A DNA stretch of 50,854 bases from Chloroflexota bacterium. Lineage in GTDB: Bacteria > Chloroflexota > Limnocylindria > P2-11E. The DNA lies in NCBI GenBank assembly GCA_005889075.1, contig VBDQ01000023.1, positions 1 to 50,854 of the forward strand, read 5' to 3'. Made by a program: the position numbers and the translations under genes. The notes below the pieces were generated by a model, which was given only the letters and a program-made list of their open reading frames with translations, was not told the origin of the DNA and made no database searches. Every line of letters starts with the position of its first letter. Positions within the stretch are counted from its first letter, which is position 1. This document shows, piece by piece, positions 1 through 7,675 of this stretch.

Positions 1-359
1 TCGATCTTGCGAGGCTGATACTCCGGGTCGCCATCGGACAGGATGGCCGGCTCCCCCGCTCGCCACATTCGCTCGATCACCGCGAACGCGCCCGGATAGA
101 CGAACTGCGCGAACGGCGGGTCCATGACGACGCGCTCCAGGTCGGGGCCGGCGAGATCGGGACGCTCCTCACGAAAGCGCACAAGCGTCGCCGGATAGTC
201 GATCACTCCGCCAGCCGCCCGAACCTCCTCATAGATCGCCCAGAAGCGTCGGGCGGCGTCGTAACCCGCGACGCCTCGAAGCTCGCGATCGCAGAGCGCC
301 TTCAGCGCGTCGTTGTCCAGGAGCGTGTTGTCGACATCGATGAGAAAGACCACGCTCAC
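1..359 (-). CDS. HAD-superfamily hydrolase, C-terminus beyond window
   Basis: This is the N-terminal 119 or so residues of a haloacid-dehalogenase-type phosphatase; the rest lies beyond base 1. The first HAD motif is visible near the N-terminus as DVDNTLLDND, whose first Asp would be the phosphorylated nucleophile, and ILSDGD about 110 residues in fits motif II. The region between them is a helical cap, as in family members acting on small phosphorylated metabolites. The start is taken as the GTG at 359; a second in-frame GTG lies at 353. It follows the SARP regulator on the same strand by 12 bases, so the two are probably cotranscribed. The substrate cannot be told. Confidence 0.75.
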   Translation of the reverse strand, partial: MSVVFLIDVDNTLLDNDALKALCDRELRGVAGYDAARRFWAIYEEVRAAGGVIDYPATLVRFREERPDLAGPDLERVVMDPPFAQFVYPGAFAVIERMWRAGEPAILSDGDPEYQPRKI

Positions 360-371
360 CTGACGGTCCGT

Positions 372-1112
372 CTAACCCAGGATCTCGCGGAAGACTCGTT
401 CCGTCTCTTTCGATGGCGACGCCTGCGCCGAGGCGAGCGCCGCGCGGCACTCATCCATGACACGTGCAGCTTGTGCCGCATTGCCTCCCGACGCGAGCGC
501 GCGCATGAGCAGCCGGTAACCCGACTCCCGAAGGGCATCCGTGGCGATGAGCCGGCGGGCGACCCGCTCGGCCTCGGCCGGCCGATCCTGATCGATCTCG
601 ACTTCCGCCAGCACCTCGAGCGCCTGCAGCTCGATGTCGCGTAGCGTCCTGCGCTCGGCCTCGATCCAGTCGCCCGACTCGCCCGGGAGAAATCCCCGTT
701 GCGCGATCTCGCAGGCGATGACGCTCTCAGCCCATGCCCCGGCGACGTCGCCGCGGCTGCGGATCGCGGCCACGTGATGGATCGCGCTCCACGCCCGTTC
801 GCGGTCGACGAACGTCCCGCTCGGGAGCGCGAGCGTGTATGCCCCGGTCGCCGACCGCAGCTCGGCGAGCTCGCCCGTCCGGGCGAGGGTGTGGCGCAAT
901 CGGCTTGCGAGCGCGTTGACGCTCGCGTCCGAGGCATCCGGCGACTCCTCGCCCCAGAGCGCTGCGACGATCTCGCCTCGGCCGACCGGCCGCCTGCGAT
1001 TCAGGACGAGATACGCCCAGAGGCGCCGGCCGAGCCGCCCGGGAAACTCGACCTCATCGATCGTTCGCGCCAGTCCTTCGATCGAGAGACGGCCGCAAAG
1101 CTGGATTCGCAC
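372..1112 (-). CDS. SARP-type transcriptional regulator with BTAD domain
   Basis: The 246-residue protein has an OmpR-like winged-helix domain (about 1-95, with LGRRLWAYLVLNRRRPVGR and the WGEESPDAS segment typical of SARP proteins) followed by an all-helical bacterial transcriptional activation domain (about 100-245). It matches the minimal form of the AfsR/DnrI family and lacks the NB-ARC and TPR extensions of large members. Such proteins bind direct repeats near promoters as activators. It diverges from the small monooxygenase-like gene at 1173 across 60 bp and precedes a HAD hydrolase, either of which may be a target. No receiver or sensor domain is present, so the signal is unknown. Confidence 0.85.
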   Translation of the reverse strand: MRIQLCGRLSIEGLARTIDEVEFPGRLGRRLWAYLVLNRRRPVGRGEIVAALWGEESPDASDASVNALASRLRHTLARTGELAELRSATGAYTLALPSGTFVDRERAWSAIHHVAAIRSRGDVAGAWAESVIACEIAQRGFLPGESGDWIEAERRTLRDIELQALEVLAEVEIDQDRPAEAERVARRLIATDALRESGYRLLMRALASGGNAAQAARVMDECRAALASAQASPSKETERVFREILG

Positions 1113-1172
1113 GCGACAAGGAAATCACAAGGTGCCGGGGAGACGATTCGGCCTGCGCGACAGGAGGTTCCG
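1113..1172. promoter_or_regulatory. Divergent promoter region between SARP gene and ABM-like gene
   Basis: These 60 bases must hold the start signals of both divergent genes. AGGAGG at 1162-1167 is a strong ribosome-binding site five bases before the ATG at 1173. No convincing -35/-10 pair or direct repeat could be picked out by eye. Confidence 0.4.
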
Positions 1173-1469
1173 ATGAAATACACCGTGACGATCCGCGCCA
1201 AGCTCCGCGATGCGGCGACGGCCAAGAAGTATCACGATGAGGTCACGACAGCGACCAAGGCCGCCGCGAAAGAGGCCGGCGATCTCACGCACGCCGTCTA
1301 TCTCGACCCGAATGACCGGCGTGCGTTCTTCGGGGTGGATACCTGGTCCAGCCTGGAGGGCATCCAGCGTTTCGCAGGTTCGCCTCAGATCAAGGAGTTC
1401 TTCGCCAAGCTGTTCGACGGCGAACCCGAGGTGCGTATTTGGGTAGATTCCGACTGGAATCAGTGGTGA
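1173..1469 (+). CDS. Small ABM-like (dimeric alpha-beta barrel) protein
   Basis: This 98-residue protein begins MKYTVTIRAKLRD and has the size and beta-alpha-beta-beta-alpha-beta pattern of the antibiotic-biosynthesis-monooxygenase/EthD-like ferredoxin fold. Phrases such as DRRAFFGVDTWSSLEGIQRF match the pattern in which a homodimer forms an open barrel around a small substrate. There are no visible metal or cofactor residues, so a reaction cannot be assigned. The ATG at 1173 is chosen because AGGAGG precedes it; an open frame continues far upstream but only as antisense to the SARP gene. It is divergent from the SARP regulator, a likely controller. Confidence 0.7.
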   Translation: MKYTVTIRAKLRDAATAKKYHDEVTTATKAAAKEAGDLTHAVYLDPNDRRAFFGVDTWSSLEGIQRFAGSPQIKEFFAKLFDGEPEVRIWVDSDWNQW

Positions 1470-1488
1470 TGTGCTACCAAGAGCGCCA

Positions 1489-1647
1489 ATGAGCCAGCTG
1501 AAAAGCCTTCGCTGCCCCTGCGGCTTCGAGGTCCGCAGTCGCGATGAGGATGAGATCGTGCGGATGGCCCAGCTCCATGCGAAGACGATTCACGGTCAGG
1601 AGATCACGGTCGAGCAGGCACGCGCCCTGATCCAGATCGCCGCCTAA
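1489..1647 (+). CDS. DUF1059 family small protein
   Basis: A 52-residue protein starting MSQLKSLRCPCGFEVRS. The CxCGFE motif near the N-terminus, followed by an acidic stretch, the LHAKTIHG segment and a helical end, is the signature of the DUF1059 family of short predicted metal-binding proteins common in Actinobacteria and Chloroflexota. The function of the family is not established. It follows the ABM-like gene by 19 bases and may share its transcript. It converges with, and overlaps by four bases, the disrupted GNAT reading frame on the minus strand. Confidence 0.75.
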   Translation: MSQLKSLRCPCGFEVRSRDEDEIVRMAQLHAKTIHGQEITVEQARALIQIAA

Positions 1648-1910
1648 AGCCGGCGCTCGAAGAGGAACGCCTGCTCCGACCACGGCGGACGGAACCCGGT
1701 CCGCTCGGCGGCGACGCGCTCGGCGCGATCGCCGACGTAGAAGGAGACGGTCCGCAGCCGGCGCCGCGCGGCGAGGGCGCGAAGGCTCAGCAGGAGCTCG
1801 CGCAAGACCGCGCCGCGACCGCCGATCGCGACGATCGGAAGGCTTCCGCGCGGGTCCCGCGCGCTGCCGACGATCGCGGCCGCGCCAAGCGGATCGCCGG
1901 CCACGAACAC
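1644..1910 (-). pseudogene. Second half of the disrupted two-domain GNAT
   Basis: Eighty-eight codons beginning MFVAGDPLGAAAIV and ending FRPPWSEQAFLFERRL. The sequence reads like the C-terminal half of a second GNAT domain: a beta strand FVAGDP, a helix ELLLSLRALAARR, and a final strand after a G-F-x-x-P-W turn. It is out of frame with the gene at 1787-2347 and about 45 residues shorter than a full second domain would need. The most economical view is one two-domain gene that has lost an internal piece. It could instead be an independently started small protein, which I consider less likely. Confidence 0.5.
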
Positions 1911-2347
1911 CCGACCCCGTTCTGTCGCGGAGCCAGAGCCGGTGCTTCATGACGCCACAGGTGGGCGGCGCGACGGAACCCAAAGCGCCTCGCGGCCTTA
2001 TGTATCGGGGTGTTGTCGGACGCGGTCGAGAAGCGGATCACCGCGAATCCGCGGTCGCGCGCGAATGCGATCCGGTGCGCGATCAGCGCGGTCGCGATCC
2101 CGCGACGGCGATAGCGCGGCGCTACGCGGCCGCCCTCGAGCCACGCCTCACGCGGACTGATCTTGGTCAGCTTCCCCATCCCGACGACGTGCCCGCCGAC
2201 TTCGGCGACGAAGAACGGTCCGGTCCGGCCCGTGACCCATGCATCGAACAAAGCGGGCACGCGGTCCCCGCCGTTCCAGATCGTCTTTACGGCCTCGCGG
2301 ACACCTCGTTTGTCGCTGGGCCGCGCGCGACGGATGACCAGCTCCAC
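1787..2347 (-). CDS. GNAT acetyltransferase, 3' end disrupted
   Basis: The first 130 or so residues are a clear GNAT N-acetyltransferase domain: MELVIRRARPSDKRGV at the start, GKLTKISPREAWLEGG as the core strands, and VAPRYRRRGIATAL as the acetyl-CoA pyrophosphate-binding motif A. After about residue 140 the frame turns into Arg/Ser-rich sequence with no GNAT character, while sensible coding continues in a different frame at 1910. I therefore think only the N-terminal part is true sequence and that a deletion or frameshift lies near 1905-1930. The acceptor substrate is unknown. Confidence 0.7.
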   Translation of the reverse strand: MELVIRRARPSDKRGVREAVKTIWNGGDRVPALFDAWVTGRTGPFFVAEVGGHVVGMGKLTKISPREAWLEGGRVAPRYRRRGIATALIAHRIAFARDRGFAVIRFSTASDNTPIHKAARRFGFRRAAHLWRHEAPALAPRQNGVGCSWPAIRLARPRSSAARGTRAEAFRSSRSAVAARSCASSC

Positions 2348-2407
2348 GCGGTCATCCTGCCCGATCGGTTACCGGGAGGCTCGCGTCAGCGAGGCTTCAA
2401 GTACAGG

Positions 2408-2423
2408 CCGAGCGGTAGCTCGG
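2408..2423 (-). terminator. Hairpin after the HtrA-like gene
   Basis: CCGAGC and GCTCGG form a perfect 6-bp stem with a four-base loop, starting three bases after the TAA stop at 2427-2429. No T-run follows in the transcribed direction, so termination efficiency is doubtful. It may equally be a 3'-end stabiliser. Confidence 0.35.
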
Positions 2424-2426
2424 GTC

Positions 2427-3380
2427 TTATCGAGAGTCCACGGGTGTGATCGTGGTGTGGCGCAGCTCCCCGGCGCGAACGTACGCGAGATCGGCGGCGC
2501 GGCCGATGCGATCCGCCGAAAGGACCCGTTGAAGCTCGGACAGCGTGATGAGCGGCGTCCCATCGAGCGAGACGAGTATGTCGCCCGCGCGAAGTCCGGC
2601 ACGCTCAGCCGGGGAAGGGGCAACGACCTCGAGAACGCGGATCCCACCGGAGCTCGCGAGCCCGAGCTCACTGGCAAGACTGCGGCCGATCGGCGTCGGC
2701 GCTCCGCCGATGCCGAGGTACGCGCGCCGCACACGGCCGTCGCGAATGAGCATCCCGGCGACCAGCCGGGCAGTCGTCGCGGGAATCGCGAAGCAGATGC
2801 CCTGCGCCATCGGGATGATCGCGGTGTTGATCCCGATGATCTTCGCGTGCGTGTCTACCAACGGACCCCCGGAGTTGCCGGGATTCAGAGCCGCGTCGGT
2901 CTGGATGACGTTCTCGATCATCCGGCCATCGTTCGCGCGTAGCGAACGTCCGGTGGCGCTCACCACGCCCGTGGTTACCGTGGAGTGGAAACCGAGCGGG
3001 TCGCCGATCGCGATAACGAGCTGACCGACGCGCAGCGTATCGGAGTCCGAGAGCTCGGCCGCCGGGAGGCCCGACCCGTTGACCCGGATCACGGCGAGAT
3101 CGGTCGCGGGATCCGATCCAACGACGTCGGCGTGGAGCTCAGCGCCGCTGTGCATCGCGACGCCGACCTCGCGAGTCGCATCGACGACATGCGCGTTCGT
3201 GAGCGCGTAGCCGTCTGGCGTGACGATGACGCCGCTTCCGCCGCTCCGTCCGCGCCGCACGTTGATAACGCTCGGCGCGACCCGCTCGACGACGCGGATC
3301 ACCGCCTGGGAGTACGCGTCGAGCAGCGCGCTCGCCGCATCGGTCTCGGCTCGCGGCCGGTCGCTTACCTCGCTTGCCAT
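2427..3380 (-). CDS. HtrA/DegP-like trypsin-fold serine protease with PDZ domain
   Basis: With the start at 3380 this is 317 residues: a chymotrypsin-fold domain (about 25-210) with catalytic triad H64 (TNAHVVD), D94 (PATDLAVIRV) and S170 (NPGNSGGPL), then one PDZ domain (about 220-312, with YLGIGG and ERAGLRAGDIL). The family degrades or refolds damaged extracytoplasmic proteins. Unlike most relatives it shows no signal peptide or membrane anchor, even if translated from an upstream GTG/TTG, so it may be cytoplasmic or leave by another route. The start is chosen because its ATG shares a base with the TGA of the upstream gene (TGATG), implying translational coupling. Confidence 0.85.
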   Translation of the reverse strand: MASEVSDRPRAETDAASALLDAYSQAVIRVVERVAPSVINVRRGRSGGSGVIVTPDGYALTNAHVVDATREVGVAMHSGAELHADVVGSDPATDLAVIRVNGSGLPAAELSDSDTLRVGQLVIAIGDPLGFHSTVTTGVVSATGRSLRANDGRMIENVIQTDAALNPGNSGGPLVDTHAKIIGINTAIIPMAQGICFAIPATTARLVAGMLIRDGRVRRAYLGIGGAPTPIGRSLASELGLASSGGIRVLEVVAPSPAERAGLRAGDILVSLDGTPLITLSELQRVLSADRIGRAADLAYVRAGELRHTTITPVDSR

Positions 3381-3883
3381 CAGTTCAGCGGCCCGTGCGA
3401 CCGCGCCTCGCCGACCTTCGTCATCGCTTCCTTGAGCTCGCCGAGCCACGACGACTCGTTCTTCTCGACGAGGCGGACGCACCACGCGAGTGCGTGCGAG
3501 CGGCTTCGCGCGACGCCGGCGCGCACCAGCGTGTCCAGGAGCTCCCGCTCGGGCAGGCGCAGCCGCGTCATCACCGGAACAGCGAGATGCGTGAAGAGCG
3601 CGGTCTGGTCGCCGATCTTGGCGCCCCAGGCGAGGTTGCGGCCGAAGCGCTGGCGCGCTTCGCCGGCGATCTTCACCCGCTCGTCGCGGGTCGATTCGCG
3701 GAAGCGCTGGATCGCGCCCTCGCGCGCCGCCTTCACCGCATCCGCCCCGCTGGCCTGAACATCGGCCAGCGTCCCAACGACCCAGATCTCATCCTCGTCC
3801 ATGCGGACCTCCGGCTCGCCCGTGTACCAATCCTTGGGAAGCCGTCCCGCCAGCCAGCCCTTGACCTCGTCGATCCCCGCCAT
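3380..3883 (-). CDS. Conserved protein of unknown function, coupled to HtrA gene
   Basis: I do not recognise a named domain in this 167-residue protein. It begins MAGIDEVKGWLAGRLPKDW and has an acidic strand segment (EVRMDEDEIWVVG), a basic helical middle (REGAIQRFRESTRDERVKIAGEARQR) and a helical C-terminus (LLDTLVRAGVARSRSHALAW) that looks like a ribbon-helix-helix or small DNA-binding-type unit. No signal peptide or membrane segment is present. Its stop overlaps the start of the HtrA-like protease by one base, so the two are probably made together. It overlaps the end of the upstream permease gene by 95 bases. Confidence 0.6.
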   Translation of the reverse strand: MAGIDEVKGWLAGRLPKDWYTGEPEVRMDEDEIWVVGTLADVQASGADAVKAAREGAIQRFRESTRDERVKIAGEARQRFGRNLAWGAKIGDQTALFTHLAVPVMTRLRLPERELLDTLVRAGVARSRSHALAWCVRLVEKNESSWLGELKEAMTKVGEARSHGPLN

Positions 3884-4835
3884 CTCGTCCCTCCGGCCTG
3901 CTTTCGCTACCAGCGCGGAGACGAGGGTCGAGCGCGTCGCGAAGGCCGTCGCCGATCAGGTACAGACAGAGCACGGTGACGAACACCGCGACGCCGGGGG
4001 GATAGATCAGGTAAGGGGCCTTCCCGAGGTACTGCGAAGCGTTCGTGAGCATGTTGCCCCACGACGGTGTCGGCGGCTGAATGCCGAAGCCGATGAACGA
4101 GATCGCGGATTCGGTGAGGATGAGCTGCCCGACCTCGATCATCCCTAGGACGATCATCAGCGGAAGGATGTTCGGGACGATGTGCCGGACCATCAGGCGT
4201 ACCGGTGTGCAGCCGACGGTGCGTCCCGCGAGAACGTATTCGCGCTCCCGCAGCGAGATCGTCTGCCCGCGCGCGTAGTTCGCGATCCCGAGCCAGCCAA
4301 GCCCACCGAGCAGGACGGCGAACGGCAGCGGCTCGAGCCGGAAGAGCACGCCGATGATCAGGAGCAGATAGAGCAGCGGGACGCTGTTCAACGTGGTGAC
4401 GAGCCAGACCACGATGTCGTCCCAGCGGCCGCGGAAGTAGCCGGCCGTCACGCCCATACCGAGACCGATGACGAGTGCGGTCAGCGCACCGAAGGATCCG
4501 ATGAACAGCGAGACGCGGGCGCCAAACAGCAGTCGGACGATCTGGCTTCGCCCGAGCTCGTCCGTTCCGAGCCAGAGCCACGGCTGCGCGAAAGTGGGCT
4601 TGGTGTAGTTGGAGAGGATGTCCTGGTCTCGCTCGGTCTTGTGGAAAAAACCGTCGCCGAGAAGCGGCGCCGCGAGCGCCAGGATGACCATGACGCCGAT
4701 CACCGTCAGCGCGATCAGCGTCGTCGGATCGCGCCGCAAACGCCAGAGCGCGTCGCGCCAGAGGCCCGCGCTCGCGCGACGCGCTTCGCGCTGGCGGAGC
4801 GTGGCGACGGTCGCGGTGACGGCGTCGGTCGCCAT
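3789..4835 (-). CDS. Peptide/opine-type ABC transporter permease (DppC/OppC-like)
   Basis: An inner-membrane permease of the DppC class. After a cytoplasmic N-terminus (WRDALWRLRRDPTTLIAL) there are about six membrane segments, and the EAA-type loop lies around REREYVLAGRTVGCTPVRLMVRHIVP, where an ATPase would dock. The natural family end is LRDALDPRLR, but the frame runs on for about 36 residues that are an out-of-frame reading of the next gene, giving a 95-base overlap. Its ATG shares a base with the TGA of the partner permease. No ATPase gene is in this cluster. The substrate (peptide, opine or sugar) cannot be told. Confidence 0.85.
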   Translation of the reverse strand: MATDAVTATVATLRQREARRASAGLWRDALWRLRRDPTTLIALTVIGVMVILALAAPLLGDGFFHKTERDQDILSNYTKPTFAQPWLWLGTDELGRSQIVRLLFGARVSLFIGSFGALTALVIGLGMGVTAGYFRGRWDDIVVWLVTTLNSVPLLYLLLIIGVLFRLEPLPFAVLLGGLGWLGIANYARGQTISLREREYVLAGRTVGCTPVRLMVRHIVPNILPLMIVLGMIEVGQLILTESAISFIGFGIQPPTPSWGNMLTNASQYLGKAPYLIYPPGVAVFVTVLCLYLIGDGLRDALDPRLRAGSESRPEGRDGGDRRGQGLAGGTASQGLVHGRAGGPHGRG

Positions 4836-5794
4836 CAGCGGACCTTGATGCGCGGGTCGACCCAGGCATAGGCGACGTCGCGGAGGATGTAGGAGACGAT
4901 GAGCAGCACGCTCGAGATGACGACGCCGGCCTGGACCAGCGGATAGTCCTTGTTCACGGCGGCCTCGAACGTGAGCCGGCCGAGGCCTGGCCAGTTGAAG
5001 ACCCGCTCGATGATGAGCGAACCCGAGAAGAACACGAGCAGGATCGTCCCGAAGGACGTGACCACGGGGATCAATGCGTTCCGCAGCACGTGGCCCGCGA
5101 TGATGGCCTGCTCCTTGAGACCCTTGCTACGGGCCGTGCGCACGTAATCCTGCGAGATCACCTCGAGCACCTCGGTGCGCAGCAGGCGTGGCAGGTTGGC
5201 GATGCCGGCGATCGAGATGACGGCGACGGGACCCATGAGGTGCCAGAGACGATCCCAGCAGAGCCCGCAATCGATGCCGACCGCGTTCATGCTGCCGATC
5301 GGGAACCAGCGCGCTTGGACCCCGAAAGTGAGCACGAACATCAAACCGAGCCAGAACTGCGGGATGGCGTGCCCGCCGACGCTGAACACGCGGATGCCAT
5401 GGTCGGCCAGGGTGCCGCGACGCAGGGCCGCGAGGATCCCGAGCGGGATGCCGACCGCGATCGTGACGATGAGTGCGGCCAACGAGATCTGCAGGCTGTT
5501 GGGGACGCGCTCGAGGATCAGCGACATCACCGGCCGCTGGTAATAGAAGGAGTTGCCGAAGTCGAGGTGCGCCACGTTCCAGACCCACTTGGCGAACTGC
5601 ACGGGCAGAGGGTCGTTGAGCCCGAGCGATTCGCGAAGCGCGATGCGATCCTCGGGTGTGATGTCGTACTGCCCGCCGAGCATGAGCTGGATCGGATCGG
5701 ACGGGGAGAGCCGAGTGAGGAGGAAGGTCAGGACGAGGATGCCCAGGAGCGTCGGGATCGCGATGACGAGTCGCCGTGCGATGAAGCGAGCCAG
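4835..5794 (-). CDS. Peptide/opine-type ABC transporter permease (DppB/OppB-like)
   Basis: The partner permease. From the first ATG (5683) it would lack the first membrane helix, but the same frame continues upstream as ARFIARRLVIAIPTLLGI, the conserved DppB N-terminus. The only start-like codon in register there is a CTG at 5794 preceded by a GGGGGA purine tract, so I place the start there, giving 319 residues, normal for the family. The large periplasmic loop after helix 1 (GLNDPLPVQFAKWVWNV, DFGNSFYYQRPV) and the EAA loop (SQDYVRTARSKGLKEQAII) are intact. It sits between the binding protein and the DppC-like gene, sharing a base with the latter. Confidence 0.8.
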   Translation of the reverse strand: MARFIARRLVIAIPTLLGILVLTFLLTRLSPSDPIQLMLGGQYDITPEDRIALRESLGLNDPLPVQFAKWVWNVAHLDFGNSFYYQRPVMSLILERVPNSLQISLAALIVTIAVGIPLGILAALRRGTLADHGIRVFSVGGHAIPQFWLGLMFVLTFGVQARWFPIGSMNAVGIDCGLCWDRLWHLMGPVAVISIAGIANLPRLLRTEVLEVISQDYVRTARSKGLKEQAIIAGHVLRNALIPVVTSFGTILLVFFSGSLIIERVFNWPGLGRLTFEAAVNKDYPLVQAGVVISSVLLIVSYILRDVAYAWVDPRIKVR

Positions 5795-5814
5795 GCGGTC
5801 CCCCGATCCGAGAC

Positions 5815-5841
5815 GGCGCCCGAGCTATTCGCCCGGGCGCC
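5815..5841 (-). promoter_or_regulatory. Stem-loop between binding-protein and permease genes
   Basis: GGCGCCC at 5815-5821 and GGGCGCC at 5835-5841 form a perfect 7-bp all-GC stem with a 13-base loop. It lies 17 bases after the stop of the binding-protein gene and about 20 bases before the CTG start proposed for the permease. Such intercistronic stems commonly protect the upstream message and lower permease synthesis; that role here is inferred. Confidence 0.5.
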
Positions 5842-5857
5842 GCCGCCGCTTATCCAG

Positions 5858-7564
5858 CTATTTCTTGAACCACCACTTCTCGACGTTCCAGGTAGTGCTG
5901 TAGGTCGCGGGGTCGAAGTTCTGGAGCTTCTTGTCGGCGTAGGTCAGGGAGTCGCGCGTGAACAGGAACGTGTACGGGACATCGTTGTTGAGCTGCTGGT
6001 CGACGGCGTGGAGCGCCTTCTTGCGTCCGGCCTGGCTGCAGTCGGGGCCGTTTCGGTTGTCGAGAAGCGCCTGGTCGACCTTCGCGTTCGTGTAGAAGAC
6101 GTCGTTGAATTGGTCCTTGCCGGTCTGGCTCGAGTGCCAGATCGAGTACGGATCCGGGTCGGCCCCGAGCGACCAACCGATGATGAAGCCTTCGTAGTCG
6201 GGGCCGGGCTGCGTGCGGTCGAGGAGCGCGTTGAACGACTCGAGCAGCGGATCGATCTCGATGCCGATGTCCTTGTACTGCTGCTGCGCGAACTGGAGGA
6301 TCGTCTCGCGGACGTTGTTTCCCTGATTCGTCTCGATGCGCATCTTCATCGGAGAACCGTCGGTCCAGCGGTAGACGCCGTCCGAGCCCATCTTCGCTCC
6401 AGCCTGCTCGAGGAGCTGCTTCGCCTTGTTCACATCCCGTGCGTACTTTGTGAGCCCGCTATCGTCATAGGCCCACGAAACAGGCGGCGTGTGCGCGTAG
6501 ATCTGCGAGCCGAAGCCGAACAGCACCTTGTTCACGATCGCCGGCGCGTCGATGCCGTACGCCAAGGCTTGACGCACCTGCACGTTCGCGAGCCACGGCG
6601 CCTTCGCCGCCTTGGCGTTCCAACCGATGTAGTCGTACGCGGAGGTCTTGAAGCGGTAGAGCTTCAGGGCGTCGTTCTTCGAGACCTCGTCGTTGTCGGA
6701 AGGGTTTACCGCGGCGTACGTGACCTCACCGGTCATGAGTGCGTTCTTGACCGCGGTCGCGTCGGCGTAGACCTTCACGATGAGCTCGTCGACGAGCGGC
6801 GCACCTCTGAAGTACTTGTCGTTCTTCGCGAACGTCACCTGGACGCCTGGCTGGAACGACTTGAAGATCCACGGCCCCATCGAGGCCGGGGGGTTCATGT
6901 TGTATGGAACGTCGTCGATGTTCTTGGTCACGTCCGTGGTCTTGTTGTCCCACTGCGTCTTGAAGGGCTTGCTCGGCAAGATCCCACCGGCGCCGCCTGC
7001 ACCAAGCGCGGCCACGGCCGGGCAGAAGACCTTGTTGAACTTAATCTCGATGACTTTCCCGCCGTTCTTGATCGTGATGCCGGAGACCGTGTCGGCCTTT
7101 CCGTCGACGTAGTCCTGCCACCCGACGACGTCCTGGTACGTGCTCTTCCGGACCGTCTTCTTGCTGCGGCCAACCGCTTCGACGGTGTATTTCCAGTCAT
7201 CGCCGGTAAACGGGTCGCCGTTGCTCCAGACCAGGTTGTCGCGAAGAGTGAACGTCAAGGTGAGGCCGTCGGACGAGAGCTCGAATTTCTCGGCAAGGCT
7301 GCCTTCGGTGATGCCGGTCTTGGAGTTCGCGCGCGTCAAGGTCGGATAGACCTGGTTCCAGATCAGGCTGGATTGGGTGTCCGCCGAGATCACAGGTTGC
7401 ATCGTCTTCGGATCACCCGTGGCGCCTACCACGATCCGGCCGCCCGCCACAGGCTGCTCCGACACGGACGCCGAGGCTTGCTCTCCGCCGGTCGTCGCCG
7501 GGCCCGCGCCGCAAGCGGTCGCGACGAACGCCAAGACTCCAAAAAAGGCCAGGAATCGCCGCAT
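5858..7564 (-). CDS. ABC transporter peptide-type substrate-binding lipoprotein
   Basis: A 568-residue family-5 extracellular solute-binding protein. The N-terminus is a lipoprotein signal with lipobox ending at C18 (FVATAC), so the mature protein would be anchored outside the membrane. Family hallmarks are GGRIVVGATGDPKTMQPV, LRDNLVWSNGDPFTGDDWKYTVEA and VRQALAYGIDAPAIVNKVLFG. The length fits DppA/OppA types. A GAGGGGG tract precedes the ATG. It is first in a run with two permeases, and is preceded by a candidate promoter and a palindrome (7619-7633). The ligand is unknown; the two ATPases usually needed are not nearby. Confidence 0.9.
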   Translation of the reverse strand: MRRFLAFFGVLAFVATACGAGPATTGGEQASASVSEQPVAGGRIVVGATGDPKTMQPVISADTQSSLIWNQVYPTLTRANSKTGITEGSLAEKFELSSDGLTLTFTLRDNLVWSNGDPFTGDDWKYTVEAVGRSKKTVRKSTYQDVVGWQDYVDGKADTVSGITIKNGGKVIEIKFNKVFCPAVAALGAGGAGGILPSKPFKTQWDNKTTDVTKNIDDVPYNMNPPASMGPWIFKSFQPGVQVTFAKNDKYFRGAPLVDELIVKVYADATAVKNALMTGEVTYAAVNPSDNDEVSKNDALKLYRFKTSAYDYIGWNAKAAKAPWLANVQVRQALAYGIDAPAIVNKVLFGFGSQIYAHTPPVSWAYDDSGLTKYARDVNKAKQLLEQAGAKMGSDGVYRWTDGSPMKMRIETNQGNNVRETILQFAQQQYKDIGIEIDPLLESFNALLDRTQPGPDYEGFIIGWSLGADPDPYSIWHSSQTGKDQFNDVFYTNAKVDQALLDNRNGPDCSQAGRKKALHAVDQQLNNDVPYTFLFTRDSLTYADKKLQNFDPATYSTTWNVEKWWFKK

Positions 7565-7618
7565 GAGGACCCCCTCTCGTGCTGTCGGCCACCCACGGCC
7601 GCCACTTCGAATACGTCG

Positions 7619-7633
7619 CCGTTTACAAAACGG
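7619..7633. promoter_or_regulatory. 15-bp palindrome upstream of the peptide importer, operator or leader hairpin
   Basis: CCGTTT and AAACGG are perfect inverted arms separated by three bases. The palindrome begins one base after the proposed -10 hexamer, i.e. over the likely transcription start, the classical place for a repressor site. It could alternatively act as a small RNA hairpin. Confidence 0.4.
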
Positions 7634-7634
7634 T

Positions 7635-7663
7635 TCTATCGGGCGGCGAATCTAGCAGGTCAA
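7635..7663 (-). promoter_or_regulatory. Candidate sigma-70-type promoter for the peptide importer operon
   Basis: Read on the minus strand, TTGACC (7663-7658) and GATAGA (7640-7635) are separated by 17 bases. The -35 matches the consensus at five of six positions; the -10 is weak at three of six. It lies about 70 bases upstream of the binding-protein start codon. Confidence 0.35.
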
Positions 7664-7675
7664 CTCCGGCAGGGT

